From assembly GCF_000718775.1 (NCBI RefSeq), contig NZ_JOCB01000042.1, forward strand, positions 1 to 62,821: a DNA stretch of 62,821 bases, given 5' to 3'. The position numbers and the translations under genes were made by a program. Of this stretch, positions 43,603-52,873 are shown piece after piece (the stretch's first letter is position 1; every line of letters begins with the position of its first letter). The notes under the pieces are model-generated. The model was not told where the DNA came from. It saw only the letters and a program-made list of their open reading frames with translations, and made no database searches. The DNA comes from Streptomyces sp. NRRL S-31. Lineage in GTDB: Bacteria > Actinomycetota > Actinomycetes > Streptomycetales > Streptomycetaceae.

Positions 43603-45675
43603 ATGACCGGCACCGCCCTGGGCGCCCCCGCCGAGCGCCGGGAAGGACACCAGAAGGTCACCGGCGCCGCCCGCTACGCCGCCGAGTACGCCCCGCCCGG
43701 CCGCGCCCACGCCTGGCCCGTGCCCGCCCCGGTCGCCCGCGGCCGGGTCACCGCCGTCGACACCTCGGACGCCCTCGCCCTGCCCGGCGTGCTCGCCGTC
43801 CTCACCCCCGGCGACGCGGCCGGGCTCGCCGAACCCGAGGACGGCACGCTCGCCGTGCTCCGCGGCCCGGACGTGCCGCACCGGGGCTGGTGCGTGGCCC
43901 TCGCCGTCGCCGAGACCCCGGAGACCGCCCGCGCCGCCGCCCGGGCCGTCCGGGTCACCTGCGCCACCGCGCCGCACGACGTCGGACCGGTCGAGGGCCA
44001 CCCGGCCGGATACGAGCCCCAGGAGGCCGGCGGCCAGCCCGGACGCCTCGTGCACGGCGAGCCCGAGGCCGCCTTCGCCGCCGCCGGGATGCGCCTCGAC
44101 GTCACCTACCGGGTGCCCCCGCTGCACAACCACCCCATGGAGCCGCACGCCACCACGGCCCACTGGGACGGCGACCGGCTCACCGTGTACACCTCCACCC
44201 AGGGCGGCACGGCCGTGCGGTCCGCCCTCGCCCGGATGTTCCGGCTCCCCGAGGAGCGGATCACCGTCGTCGGCGAACACGTCGGCGGCGGCTTCGGCTC
44301 CAAGGGCACCCCGCGCCCCGACGTCGTCCTCGCCGCGCTCGCCGCCCGGCACACCGGACGGCCCGTCACCCTCGCCTACCCCCGCCGGCACCTGCCCACC
44401 GTCGTCGGCCACCGCGCCCCCACCGTGCAGCGGCTGCGGCTCGGCGCGCACCCGGACGGCCGGCTCACCGCCCTGCTGCACGAGGTGACCACGCACACCT
44501 CCCGGGTCAAGGAGTTCGTGGAGTACGCCGCCGTGGTCTCCCGGGTCCTGTACGCCACCGAGAACCTGCTCAGCACCCACCGCGTGGTGCCACTGGACGT
44601 GCCCACCCCGTCCTGGATGCGGGCGCCCGGCGAGGCACCCGGCATGTACGCCCTGGAGTCCGCCGTGGACGAACTCGCCGACGCGCTCGGCCTGGACCCG
44701 GTGGAACTGCGCGTCCGCAACGAACCGGGGCGCGAGCCGGGCAGCGGCAAACCGTTCAGCAGCCGCGGCCTGGTGGCGTGCCTGCGCGAGGGCGCCCGCC
44801 GCTTCGGCTGGGCCGGCCGCGACCCGCGCCCCGGCGTCCGCCGCGAGGGCCCGCTGCTGATCGGCACCGGCGTCGCCGCCGCCACCTACCCGGCCCAGGC
44901 CGCGCCGTGCGCCGCCACCGCCGAGGCCCTCCCCGACGGCACCTTCACCGTCCGGGTCAACGCCACCGACATCGGCACCGGCGCCCGTACCGTCCTCGCG
45001 CAGATCGCCGCCGACGCCCTCGGCGTGCCGCTGGACCGGGTGCGCGCCGAGGTCGGCAACAGCGATCTGCCGCCCGCCCCGGTGGCCGGCGGCTCCTCCG
45101 GCACCGCCTCCTGGGGCTGGGCCGTGCACCGGGCCTGCGCCCGGCTCGCCGAGCACCCCGAGGCGGGGCCGGTGGTCCGCGCGGACACGACCGGCGAGGC
45201 CGACGCCGACAGCCCCTACGCGCGGCACGCGTTCGGCGCCCACTTCGCCGAGGTCGCCGTCGACACCGTCACCGGCGAGATCCGCGTCCGCCGGCTCCTC
45301 GGCGTGTACGCCGCCGGCCGCATCCTCAACGCCCGTACCGCACGCTCCCAGTTCACCGGCGCCATGGTCATGGGCCTCGGCATGGCCCTCACCGAACACA
45401 GCACCCTGGAGCCGGCATTCGGCGACTTCACCGAGGCCGACCTCGCCTCCTACCACGTGCCCGTGCAGGCCGACGTACCCGACATCGAGGCCGACTGGAT
45501 CGACGAGGACGACCCCCACCTCAACCCCATGGGCAGCAAGGGCATCGGCGAGATCGGCATCGTCGGCACCGCCGCGGCCCTCGGCAACGCCGTCCACCAC
45601 GCCACCGGCATCCGCTTCCGCGAACTCCCCCTCACCCCCGACCGGATCCTCGCCGGCCTGCTGTCCGAGGGGTGA
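43603..45675 (+). CDS. molybdopterin-binding catalytic subunit (PaoC type)
   Basis: A 690-residue xanthine dehydrogenase-family large subunit with AGGAGGA before its ATG. Pterin and substrate motifs: NHPMEPHATTAHWDG, EHVGGGFGSKGTPRPDVVLA, SWMRAPGEAPGMYALESAVD, and GSKGIGEIGIVGTAAALGNA, whose Glu (GIGE) is the catalytic base. It probably binds molybdopterin cytosine dinucleotide, as PaoC does. The likely reaction is oxidation of aldehydes or aromatic/heterocyclic substrates; the true substrate is unknown. No MoCo maturation gene (paoD/xdhC) follows; instead the GH65 gene overlaps its stop. Confidence 0.94.
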   Translation: MTGTALGAPAERREGHQKVTGAARYAAEYAPPGRAHAWPVPAPVARGRVTAVDTSDALALPGVLAVLTPGDAAGLAEPEDGTLAVLRGPDVPHRGWCVALAVAETPETARAAARAVRVTCATAPHDVGPVEGHPAGYEPQEAGGQPGRLVHGEPEAAFAAAGMRLDVTYRVPPLHNHPMEPHATTAHWDGDRLTVYTSTQGGTAVRSALARMFRLPEERITVVGEHVGGGFGSKGTPRPDVVLAALAARHTGRPVTLAYPRRHLPTVVGHRAPTVQRLRLGAHPDGRLTALLHEVTTHTSRVKEFVEYAAVVSRVLYATENLLSTHRVVPLDVPTPSWMRAPGEAPGMYALESAVDELADALGLDPVELRVRNEPGREPGSGKPFSSRGLVACLREGARRFGWAGRDPRPGVRREGPLLIGTGVAAATYPAQAAPCAATAEALPDGTFTVRVNATDIGTGARTVLAQIAADALGVPLDRVRAEVGNSDLPPAPVAGGSSGTASWGWAVHRACARLAEHPEAGPVVRADTTGEADADSPYARHAFGAHFAEVAVDTVTGEIRVRRLLGVYAAGRILNARTARSQFTGAMVMGLGMALTEHSTLEPAFGDFTEADLASYHVPVQADVPDIEADWIDEDDPHLNPMGSKGIGEIGIVGTAAALGNAVHHATGIRFRELPLTPDRILAGLLSEG

Positions 45676-45677
45676 CG

Positions 45678-48044
45678 GTGACCGGGCCCACCTGGGAGTA
45701 CGACGGCTACCGGCCCGCCGAGGAACGCCTGCGGGAGTCCCTGTGCACCCTCGGCAACGGCTACTTCGCCACCCGCGGGGCGCTGCCCGAGTGCACCGCG
45801 GACGACGTGCACTACCCCGGCACCTACGCGGCCGGCTGCTACAACCGGCTCGCCTCCGAGGTCGCCGGGCGCCGGGTCGAGAACGAGGACATCGTCAACC
45901 TGCCCAACTGGCTGCCCCTGCGCTTCCGGCCCGCCGACGGCGACTGGCTCACCCCGGACACCGCCACCGTCACCGAGCACCACCAGATCCTCCACCTCGA
46001 CCCCGGTCTGCTGGAACGCCGTACCCGCTACGCGCTCGGCGACGGCACCCTCCTCGTCCGGCAACTGCGCCTGGTCCACCTCGACGACCCCCACCTCGCC
46101 GCGCTGCGCACCGAGTTCACCGCCGCCGGAGCACCGGTCGAGCTGGACGTGGAAGCCGCCCTCGACGGCGGCGTCACCAACTCCGGCGTGGCCCGCTACC
46201 GGGAACTGGACGGCCGGCACCTCACCCACGTCCACGTCGGCACCTCCGCGCCCGGCACGGTCTGGCTGCGCTGCCGTACCCGCACCTCCGACATCCGCTT
46301 CGGACTGGCCGGCCGGCTGACCGCGGAGGTACCGGTGCGACACGCCAACGAGGTGCACCGCGCCGTCCAGCGGCTGCGACTGCGGCTGCCGCCCGGCCGG
46401 ACCGTCACCGTGGACAAGACCGTCGCCCTGCACACCTCCCGCGACCCGGCCATCAGCGACCCGCTGCGCGCGGCCGTCGACCGGGTCGCCGCCGCGCCCG
46501 CCTTCGACGAACTGGTGGACGCGCACCGCGCCGCCTGGCAGCAGCTGTGGCGGCGCACCGCGCTCGACGTGCCCGGCGAGGCGGGCAGCATCCTCCGGCT
46601 GCACCTCTTCCACGTCCTCCAGACCCTCTCGCCGCACACCGCCGACCTGGACGTCGGCGTCCCCGCCCGCGGACTGCACGGCGAGGCGTACCGCGGACAC
46701 GTCTTCTGGGACGAACTCTTCGTCCTGCCCTACCTCAACCTGCACCTCCCCGAGGTCTCCCGGGCCCTGCTCCGCTACCGCCACCGCCGGCTGGACGCCG
46801 CCTGCCACGCGGCCCGCGAACTCGGCCGACGCGGCGCCCTCTACCCCTGGCAGAGCGGCAGCGACGGCCGCGAGGAGACCCAGCAACTGCACCTCAACCC
46901 GCGCTCCGGCCACTGGCTGCCGGACCACTCCCGGCTCCAGCACCACGTCGGCTCGGCCGTCGCGTACAACGTCTGGCAGTACTGCGAGGCGACCGGCGAC
47001 ACCGAGTTCCGGCACGGCGAGGGCGCCGAGATGCTCCTGGAGATCGCCCGCTACTGGGCCGACTCGGCCACCTGGGACGACCACCTCGGCCGGTACCGGA
47101 TCCGGGGCGTGATGGGCCCGGACGAGTACCACGACGCCTACCCCGACGCGGCCCGGCCCGGCCTGGACGACAACGCCTACACCAACGTCACCGCCGCCTG
47201 GACGCTCACCCGCGCCCTGGAGCTGCTGGCCGGCCTGCCCGAGCCGCGCCGCCGCGAACTCGCCGAGCGCACCGGCCTCGCCGAGGACGAGCCCGCCCGC
47301 TGGGAGGAGGTCTCCCGCGGGCTGCACATCCCCTTCCACGACGGGGTGATCAGCCAGTTCGACGGCTACGGCGACCTCGCCGAACTGGACTGGGACGGCT
47401 ACCGCAGGCGCTACGACGACATCCGGCGCCTGGACCGCATCCTGGAGGCGGAGGGCGACACCGTCAACCGCTACAAGGCGTCCAAGCAGGCCGACGTCCT
47501 GATGCTCGGCTACCTCTTCGCCCCCCTCGAACTGCGCTCCCTGTTCCAGCGGCTGGGCCACCCGCTGGACGAGCACGTCTGGTCCGCGACCGTCGACCAC
47601 TACCTGCACCGCACCAGCCACGGCTCCACCCTGAGCGGCCTGGTGCACGGCTGGGTCCTGACCCGCGCCCGCCGCGCCGCCGCCTGGAGCTTCGTCCAGG
47701 AGGCCCTGCGCGGCGACATCGCCGACCTCCAGGGCGGCACCACCGGCGAGGGCATCCACCTCGGCGCGATGGCCGGCACCCTCGACCTCGTCCAGCGCGG
47801 ACTGACCGGCCTGGAGACCCGCGACGGCGCCCTGCGCCTGGACCCGGTCCCGCTGCCCGAGCTGTCCTCCTACGGCTTCGACATCCGCTACCACGGCCAC
47901 TGGGGCGTCCGGCTGCGGCTGCGCAGCGCCCTGCTGGAGATCGCCGTACCGGACTCCGACGGCTCGCCCATCGACATCCGGCTGCGGGACCGGGCGGTGC
48001 CCGTCGGCCCGGGGGAGACGGCCCGGCTGGTGCTGCCGGACTGA
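45678..48044 (+). CDS. glycoside hydrolase family 65 (disaccharide phosphorylase-like)
   Basis: A 788-residue protein from the GTG at 45678, which has GAGGGG 6-7 nt upstream; a GTG at 45672 overlapping the previous stop is also possible. N-terminal beta-sandwich (LCTLGNGYFATRGALPE, a GH65 hallmark), the alpha/alpha-barrel with HVFWDELFVLP, the catalytic acid Glu483 in VMGPDEYHD, and YKASKQADVLMLGYL are all present. GH65 enzymes split maltose, trehalose, kojibiose or nigerose with phosphate. It lacks a signal peptide and the usual beta-phosphoglucomutase neighbour. Coupling to a molybdenum hydroxylase operon is unexpected. Confidence 0.93.
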   Translation: MTGPTWEYDGYRPAEERLRESLCTLGNGYFATRGALPECTADDVHYPGTYAAGCYNRLASEVAGRRVENEDIVNLPNWLPLRFRPADGDWLTPDTATVTEHHQILHLDPGLLERRTRYALGDGTLLVRQLRLVHLDDPHLAALRTEFTAAGAPVELDVEAALDGGVTNSGVARYRELDGRHLTHVHVGTSAPGTVWLRCRTRTSDIRFGLAGRLTAEVPVRHANEVHRAVQRLRLRLPPGRTVTVDKTVALHTSRDPAISDPLRAAVDRVAAAPAFDELVDAHRAAWQQLWRRTALDVPGEAGSILRLHLFHVLQTLSPHTADLDVGVPARGLHGEAYRGHVFWDELFVLPYLNLHLPEVSRALLRYRHRRLDAACHAARELGRRGALYPWQSGSDGREETQQLHLNPRSGHWLPDHSRLQHHVGSAVAYNVWQYCEATGDTEFRHGEGAEMLLEIARYWADSATWDDHLGRYRIRGVMGPDEYHDAYPDAARPGLDDNAYTNVTAAWTLTRALELLAGLPEPRRRELAERTGLAEDEPARWEEVSRGLHIPFHDGVISQFDGYGDLAELDWDGYRRRYDDIRRLDRILEAEGDTVNRYKASKQADVLMLGYLFAPLELRSLFQRLGHPLDEHVWSATVDHYLHRTSHGSTLSGLVHGWVLTRARRAAAWSFVQEALRGDIADLQGGTTGEGIHLGAMAGTLDLVQRGLTGLETRDGALRLDPVPLPELSSYGFDIRYHGHWGVRLRLRSALLEIAVPDSDGSPIDIRLRDRAVPVGPGETARLVLPD

Positions 48045-48077
48045 GCCACGGGCGCGTCCGGCTCGACATTCCCGGAC

Positions 48078-48368
48078 ATGCCAGTAGATTTCCAGCCACC
48101 GTTCCGAGAGGTCACCGGCAGACGGGGGCAGAGGATGAGCCAGCACGCCCGGGGCGCGGTGACGCCCGGGATCGCGCGCCCGCACGCGGCACCCGGGCTC
48201 GCCGGGCCCGGCCGGCCCGGACCGGTGACCAACCACACCGGCGTCCTGCCCGACCTCGGCCCGGCCGCGCCCGCGTCGCCGGCGGCCGGCGCGCGGCGGG
48301 GGCCCGACCGGCTGCGGCACGCCGTCGACGCGGGCGAGGACCCGCTGCCGCCGTGCGCGCCGCCCTAG
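48078..48368 (+). other. weak small ORF / gene-poor stretch
   Basis: Between the GH65 stop and the palindromic repeat, about 320 bp hold no recognisable gene. A 96-codon frame (ATG at 48078, inner ATG at 48135 after GGGGGCAGAGG) is open, but its product is low-complexity Ala/Pro/Gly/Arg with no family resemblance. I treat it as doubtful coding or decayed sequence. Confidence 0.2.
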
Positions 48369-48430
48369 GTCCTGTCGTCAAACTCCCGCCGTCCGCCCGA
48401 GGCAGGCGGGAGTTTGACGACAGGACCTAG
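48365..48430. repeat. palindromic repeat copy 2 (perfect 26-bp arms)
   Basis: Left arm 48365-48390 (CTAGGTCCTGTCGTCAAACT plus CCCGCC) and right arm 48405-48430 are perfect inverse complements around a 14-nt loop (GTCCGCCCGAGGCA). Both ends are CTAG, a tetramer rare in Streptomyces DNA. It lies before the double-GNAT gene; a diverged copy lies 4.4 kb away after the sugar transporter operon. It may act as a terminator or be a small mobile palindrome. Confidence 0.9.
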
Positions 48431-48534
48431 CCGCCCGGCCGCCGGGCCGGCCACGAGGCACCGCTCTACGCCTGAGACCGCCGGCCCCGCCGCCGCGCCC
48501 GGCGAACCCGCGCCAAGGAAGGACGCACCCGCCG

Positions 48535-49515
48535 ATGACCGACCTCACGACGACCTCCCGGACCGGTATCCGTGGCTTCCGCACGGGCGACGGACCACAA
48601 GTGGTGGAGGCGTGGCGCCGCGCCGCGCCGGCCGACTGCCTCACCCCCGACCGCTTCCGCTCGCTGGTGCTGCTCGACGCCAACTTCGATCCCGACGGAC
48701 TGAGGGTCGCCGTCGACGGCGACCGGGTCGTCGGCGCCGCCTACGCGGTGCGCCGGCTGACCCCGATGGCCGGCACCGACCTGGAGCCGGAACAGGGCTG
48801 GATCCCGTTCTTCTTCGTCGACCCCGGCGCCCGCGGGCGCGGCCTCGGCCGCCGGCTGCTCACCGACGCCCTCGACTGGCTGCACGGCCACGGCCGCACC
48901 CGGGTGGACTTCGCCTCGTACACCCCCCACTACGTCCTGCCGGGCCTGGACGCCGAGGCGTACCCGCAGGCCGCCGCGCTCCTGGCCTCCCTGGGCTTCC
49001 GCACCCTGTACGAGGCCGCCGCGATGGACCGCGGCCTCGTCGGCTACCGCGTCCCGGACGAGGTCGCGCACCTCCGGGACACGCTCACGGCCCGGGGCCA
49101 CCGCTTCACCACCCCGTCCGACGACGACCTGGTGGAGCTGGTCGCGCTCGCCGGCTGCCACTTCCACCCGGACTGGGCGCGCGCGATCCGGGAGTGCCTG
49201 GCCGCCGGCACCCCCCTCGACCGGATCGTCACCGCCCGCGACCCCTCCGGCCGGCTGGCCGGCTGGGCGATGCACGGCGCGTACGAGGCGGCCGTCGAGC
49301 GGTTCGGCCCGTTCGGCGTGCTGGAGGAGGCGCGCGGCACCGGGCTCGGCAAGGTGCTGCTCCACCTGGTCCTGGAGCGGATGCGGGCCCGCGGCGCGCA
49401 CTGCGCGTGGTTCCTGTGGACCGGCGAGCGGTCCCCGGCCGGCCACCTGTACCGCGCGGCCGGGTTCCGCACCACCCGGGTCTTCCGCGTCCTGCGCCGG
49501 GAGACCGCCCGGTGA
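48535..49515 (+). CDS. GNAT N-acetyltransferase with two acetyltransferase domains
   Basis: A 326-residue cytoplasmic protein with tandem GNAT folds. The first has FFFVDPGARGRGLGRRLLTD (acetyl-CoA loop), the second GPFGVLEEARGTGLGKVLLH and GHLYRAAGFRTTRVF. Double-GNAT proteins of this length often act on small molecules or sugars. AAGGAAGGA precedes the ATG. Its stop overlaps the start of the solute-binding protein gene, so it is the first gene of the sugar transporter operon. It may modify the imported compound; no substrate can be assigned. Confidence 0.88.
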   Translation: MTDLTTTSRTGIRGFRTGDGPQVVEAWRRAAPADCLTPDRFRSLVLLDANFDPDGLRVAVDGDRVVGAAYAVRRLTPMAGTDLEPEQGWIPFFFVDPGARGRGLGRRLLTDALDWLHGHGRTRVDFASYTPHYVLPGLDAEAYPQAAALLASLGFRTLYEAAAMDRGLVGYRVPDEVAHLRDTLTARGHRFTTPSDDDLVELVALAGCHFHPDWARAIRECLAAGTPLDRIVTARDPSGRLAGWAMHGAYEAAVERFGPFGVLEEARGTGLGKVLLHLVLERMRARGAHCAWFLWTGERSPAGHLYRAAGFRTTRVFRVLRRETAR

Positions 49516-50867
49516 CCCCGGCCCACCGCGACCGGACCGGCGCACCGTACGGCCGCCCGAGCCGCCGCCTCGTGCTCGCGCTGTCCTCCGCACTGCTCAC
49601 CGCCGGCTGCGCCGCGCCCCACCGGGGCACCGGACGCCCCGGGGACCCGATCGTCCTCACCCTGCTCTCCCACTACGCCAGCGGCACGCTCCGCGAGGCC
49701 CTCCAGGCACCGGTCGACGAGTGGAACGCCACGCACGACCGGGTCAAGGTGCGCACGGAGGCCGTCGACTTCGCGGACCTGCTGACCACGTACATGGTCC
49801 GGCAGGCCGCGGGCCGGGGCGCCGACATCCTCCACCCGTACTGCCTGTGGAGCGGCCAGCTCGTCCGGGCCGGCGTCCTGCGGCCCGCGCCGCCCGGACA
49901 CGCCGAGGACATCCGGCGCGGCTACGGCCCGGCCGCGGTCGCCGCCGCCTCGGTGGGCGGCACCGTCTACGGCTATCCCACCGAGGCCCAGACGTACGCC
50001 CTCTACTACAACGAGCGGCTGCTGCGCGCGGCCGGCGTCGACGGACCGCCGCACACCTGGCCGGAGCTGGAGGAGGCGGCACGGCGCACCACCCGGCGGG
50101 ACCGGTACGGCAACACGCTGGTCCAGGGGTTCGGCCTGTCCGCCTACGACGACTCCACCACCGTCGGCCAGACACTCGCCCTGCTCAACGCCGCCGGCGG
50201 ACGGTTCGTCACCGTGGACGGCACGGGAACCGGCACCGGCACCGCCATCGACTCGGCGGCCGGACGGGCCGTGTTCGCGCTGGAACACCGCCTGGTCGCG
50301 GGCGGCGCGAGCGACCCCGGCGTCAACGTCTACCAGGCGTTCCCCTCCGGGCGGGTCGCCATGGTGATCGGCGCGGGCTGGTGGACCGGCAGCCTCAAGC
50401 CCCTGATGGGCCGCGACTACCGCGACGTCCGCGTGGCCCCCGTGCCCGTCCCCCGGGCGGGCGACCGCCGCGCCACCCTCTCCACCGGCTTCATGCTGGG
50501 CGTCAACACGGCCAGCCGGCACCCGGGCGCGGCCTGGGACTTCCTGCGCTGGCTCAACACCCGCAAGACGGGCCCGAAGGGCCGGACGGCGACCCGGATG
50601 AGCACCCTCCAGGTGTCGGCCGGCTCCCTGACCGCCCGCGCCGACGACATGCGCGCCCTCCTCGGCGCGGGCAGCGACCCGAACCTGCGCCCGTTCCTGG
50701 ACGCGCTGGCGTACGCGGTGCCGGAACCGAACGTCCCGGGCGCACAGCGGGCCAAGGAGCTGCTGCGCAAGAACATCGAGGCGCTGTGGACCGGCCAGCA
50801 GTCGGTCGACGAGGCGCTGCGCACCACCCGCCGGCAGGTCGACCAGGAGGTGGCGCGGTCATGGTGA
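49512..50867 (+). CDS. carbohydrate ABC transporter substrate-binding lipoprotein
   Basis: A 451-residue family 1 extracellular solute-binding protein. The N-terminal SRRLVLALSSALLTAGCAAP holds a signal sequence and lipobox (TAGC, Cys about 33). Family features are EWNATHDRVKVRTEAVDFAD, GYPTEAQTYALYYNERLLRA and GVNTASRHPGAAWDFLRWLN. It starts with GTG overlapping the previous gene and overlaps the first permease by 7 bp. A run of alternating Thr-Gly (GTGTGTGT) at about residue 240 comes from a short GGCACC-type microsatellite. Likely ligand is a sugar or oligosaccharide. Confidence 0.93.
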   Translation: MTPAHRDRTGAPYGRPSRRLVLALSSALLTAGCAAPHRGTGRPGDPIVLTLLSHYASGTLREALQAPVDEWNATHDRVKVRTEAVDFADLLTTYMVRQAAGRGADILHPYCLWSGQLVRAGVLRPAPPGHAEDIRRGYGPAAVAAASVGGTVYGYPTEAQTYALYYNERLLRAAGVDGPPHTWPELEEAARRTTRRDRYGNTLVQGFGLSAYDDSTTVGQTLALLNAAGGRFVTVDGTGTGTGTAIDSAAGRAVFALEHRLVAGGASDPGVNVYQAFPSGRVAMVIGAGWWTGSLKPLMGRDYRDVRVAPVPVPRAGDRRATLSTGFMLGVNTASRHPGAAWDFLRWLNTRKTGPKGRTATRMSTLQVSAGSLTARADDMRALLGAGSDPNLRPFLDALAYAVPEPNVPGAQRAKELLRKNIEALWTGQQSVDEALRTTRRQVDQEVARSW

Positions 50868-51820
50868 GCACCCTGGCGCCGGAGACGGCCGAGCGGACGG
50901 ACGGCCCGCGGCCCACCGCGCCCGCCGCCCGGGCCCGAAGCCGCGCCCGGCACCGGCAGACGGTCGTCGCCTACCTCTTCCTCGCCCCGGCGCTGCTGTT
51001 CTTCGCCGTCTTCCTCCTGCTGCCGCTCGGCTTCGCGCTGCTGCTGTCGACGTCCCGCTGGACCGGCTTCGACCTCGGTGACATCCAGCCGGTCGGCCTG
51101 GACAACTTCACCGCGCTCTTCGCCACCGGATCGACGTTCCTGGTGCCGGTGCTCACCAACACCCTGCTGTTCGCCGTGGGCACCGTGGTCCTCGCGCTCG
51201 CCGGCGCCCTGCTCGTCGCCACCTGCGTCGAGCGGCTGCGCTTCCCGGGGCTGTGGCGCACCCTGTACTTCCTGCCGATCGTCACCACCGTCGTCGCCGT
51301 CGGCAACGTATGGAAGTACATGTACGAGCCGGGCGGACTGGTCAACGGCGTCCTCAACGCCCTCGGACTCGGCTCGGTGGCGTTCCTCCAGGACCCGGAC
51401 ACCGCGCTGCCCTCGGTCGTGGTGGTCCAGGCGTGGGCCTCGCTCGGCTCGGCGATCCTCGTCCTGACCGCCGGGCTGAAGGCCCTCCCCGAGTCGTACT
51501 ACGAGGCCGCCGAGCTGGACGGCGCCGGGCCCGGCACCGTCTTCCTCCGGATCACCCTCCCGCTGCTGCGGCCGGCCCTGCTGTTCGTGTGCGTCACCCA
51601 GTTCCTCACCGGCCTCCAGTCGTTCGCGCTGATCACCGTGATGACCCGGGGCGGGCCCGGCGACGCGACGAACGTGGCCGGACTGGAGATGTACCGGCGG
51701 GCCTTCGGCCACGGCGACTGGGGGACGGCGAGCGCCGCCGCCTTCGTGCTGTTCACGGACGTCCTCCTGGTCACCCTGGCACAGCTGTGGGTCTTCCGGC
51801 GCAAGGGGGAGGACGCGTGA
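50861..51820 (+). CDS. carbohydrate ABC transporter permease 1 (MalF-like)
   Basis: A 319-residue membrane protein with about six transmembrane helices, the first at VVAYLFLAPALLFFAVFLLL. The EAA loop is seen in YYEAAELDGAGPGTVFLRIT. It belongs to the MalF/UgpA class of sugar permeases. It overlaps the binding-protein gene and the second permease (GTGA). No ATP-binding gene is in this operon; Streptomyces sugar importers commonly share the distant MsiK ATPase. Confidence 0.94.
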   Translation: MVSTLAPETAERTDGPRPTAPAARARSRARHRQTVVAYLFLAPALLFFAVFLLLPLGFALLLSTSRWTGFDLGDIQPVGLDNFTALFATGSTFLVPVLTNTLLFAVGTVVLALAGALLVATCVERLRFPGLWRTLYFLPIVTTVVAVGNVWKYMYEPGGLVNGVLNALGLGSVAFLQDPDTALPSVVVVQAWASLGSAILVLTAGLKALPESYYEAAELDGAGPGTVFLRITLPLLRPALLFVCVTQFLTGLQSFALITVMTRGGPGDATNVAGLEMYRRAFGHGDWGTASAAAFVLFTDVLLVTLAQLWVFRRKGEDA

Positions 51821-52689
51821 GGCGCCGCGGCCGTCCGCCCTGGCCGTCGTACCTGGTGGTGGCGGTCGGCGCCGTGCTCACGGTGGTGCCGTTCCTCGAC
51901 ATGGTGATGACGTCCTTCAAGGGCCCCGGCGAGTTCGGCACGCTGCCGTACCGGTTCCTGCCCGAGGCGTTCGACCCGGCCAACTACCGGGCGGCGATCC
52001 ACCAGCTCGACCTGCCGGTGCTCTTCCGCAACAGCGTCGTCGCCACCACCCTGATCACCGGCTCCGTGCTGCTCACCTCGTCACTGGCCGGCTACGCCCT
52101 CGCCAAACTCCGCTTCCCCGGCCGCGACCTCGTCTTCCGCCTGGTGCTGTCGACGATGATGTTCCCGCCGTTCCTCTTCCTGATCCCGCACTTCCTGATC
52201 CTGGTGCACTGGCCGCTGGCCGGCGGCAACGACCTGACCGGGCGCGGCGGCGCGGGCCTGACCGCCAGCGTCGTGGCGCTCGCCCTGCCGTTCCTCGTCA
52301 GCGGCTTCGGGATCTTCCTGACCCGCCAGTTCCTGGTCTCCCTCCCGGACGAGGTGCTGGAGGCCGCGCGCATCGACGGGGCCGGCGAGTTCGCCGTGTG
52401 GTGGCGGATCGTGCTGCCGCAGACCAAGCCGGTGCTGCTCACCCTCGGGCTGCTGACCTTCGTCGACGCCTGGAACGAGTACATCTGGGCGCTGCTCGTC
52501 TCGACCGCCGACCCGGACGTGATGACCCTGCCGGTCGGCATCCAGCTCCTCCAGGACCACGTCGACCCGGCCCGCACGACGCCCGTGGTCATGGCCGGTC
52601 TCGTCCTGAGCGTGCTGCCCGTGCTGGTCCTCTTCCTGCTGATGCAGAAGCACTACGTCCGCGGCGTCATGCTCAGCGGCCTCAAGTAG
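51817..52689 (+). CDS. carbohydrate ABC transporter permease 2 (MalG-like)
   Basis: A 290-residue membrane protein, GTG start overlapping the previous gene. Helices include YLVVAVGAVLTVVPFLDMVM and the conserved N-terminal loop FKGPGEFG. The EAA loop reads VLEAARIDGAGEFAVWWRIV followed by LPQTKP, and WNEYIWALL marks the MalG/UgpE class. It completes the importer. A diverged copy of the palindromic repeat lies about 100 bp after its stop and may end the transcript. Confidence 0.94.
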   Translation: MRRRGRPPWPSYLVVAVGAVLTVVPFLDMVMTSFKGPGEFGTLPYRFLPEAFDPANYRAAIHQLDLPVLFRNSVVATTLITGSVLLTSSLAGYALAKLRFPGRDLVFRLVLSTMMFPPFLFLIPHFLILVHWPLAGGNDLTGRGGAGLTASVVALALPFLVSGFGIFLTRQFLVSLPDEVLEAARIDGAGEFAVWWRIVLPQTKPVLLTLGLLTFVDAWNEYIWALLVSTADPDVMTLPVGIQLLQDHVDPARTTPVVMAGLVLSVLPVLVLFLLMQKHYVRGVMLSGLK

Positions 52690-52786
52690 CCGGGCACCGC
52701 GCACGACACGAGCGGGTCACGGGCGGGACACACCACGGCCCGCGATCTCGACGGCGGCGTCCGCCGGGACCACCATGGGGGAGCGG

Positions 52787-52853
52787 CTAGGTCATGTCGG
52801 CAAACTCCCGCCGTCCGCCGCGAGGCAGGCGGGCGTTCGACGACAGGTCCTAG
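52787..52853. repeat. palindromic repeat copy 3 (diverged)
   Basis: Same layout as copy 2: CTAG ends, 26-nt arms (52787-52812 and 52828-52853) and a 15-nt loop GTCCGCCGCGAGGCA. About five of 26 pairs are mismatched, so this copy is decaying. It sits between the sugar permease and the LytTR regulator gene. Confidence 0.85.
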
Positions 52854-52873
52854 CACGGAAGGAGCCGCCGGAC

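Noticed and set aside
48078..48368. Small gene between the GH65 gene and the palindromic repeat
   Set aside because: Product is low-complexity with no recognisable family; listed only as a weak ORF and not as a gene.
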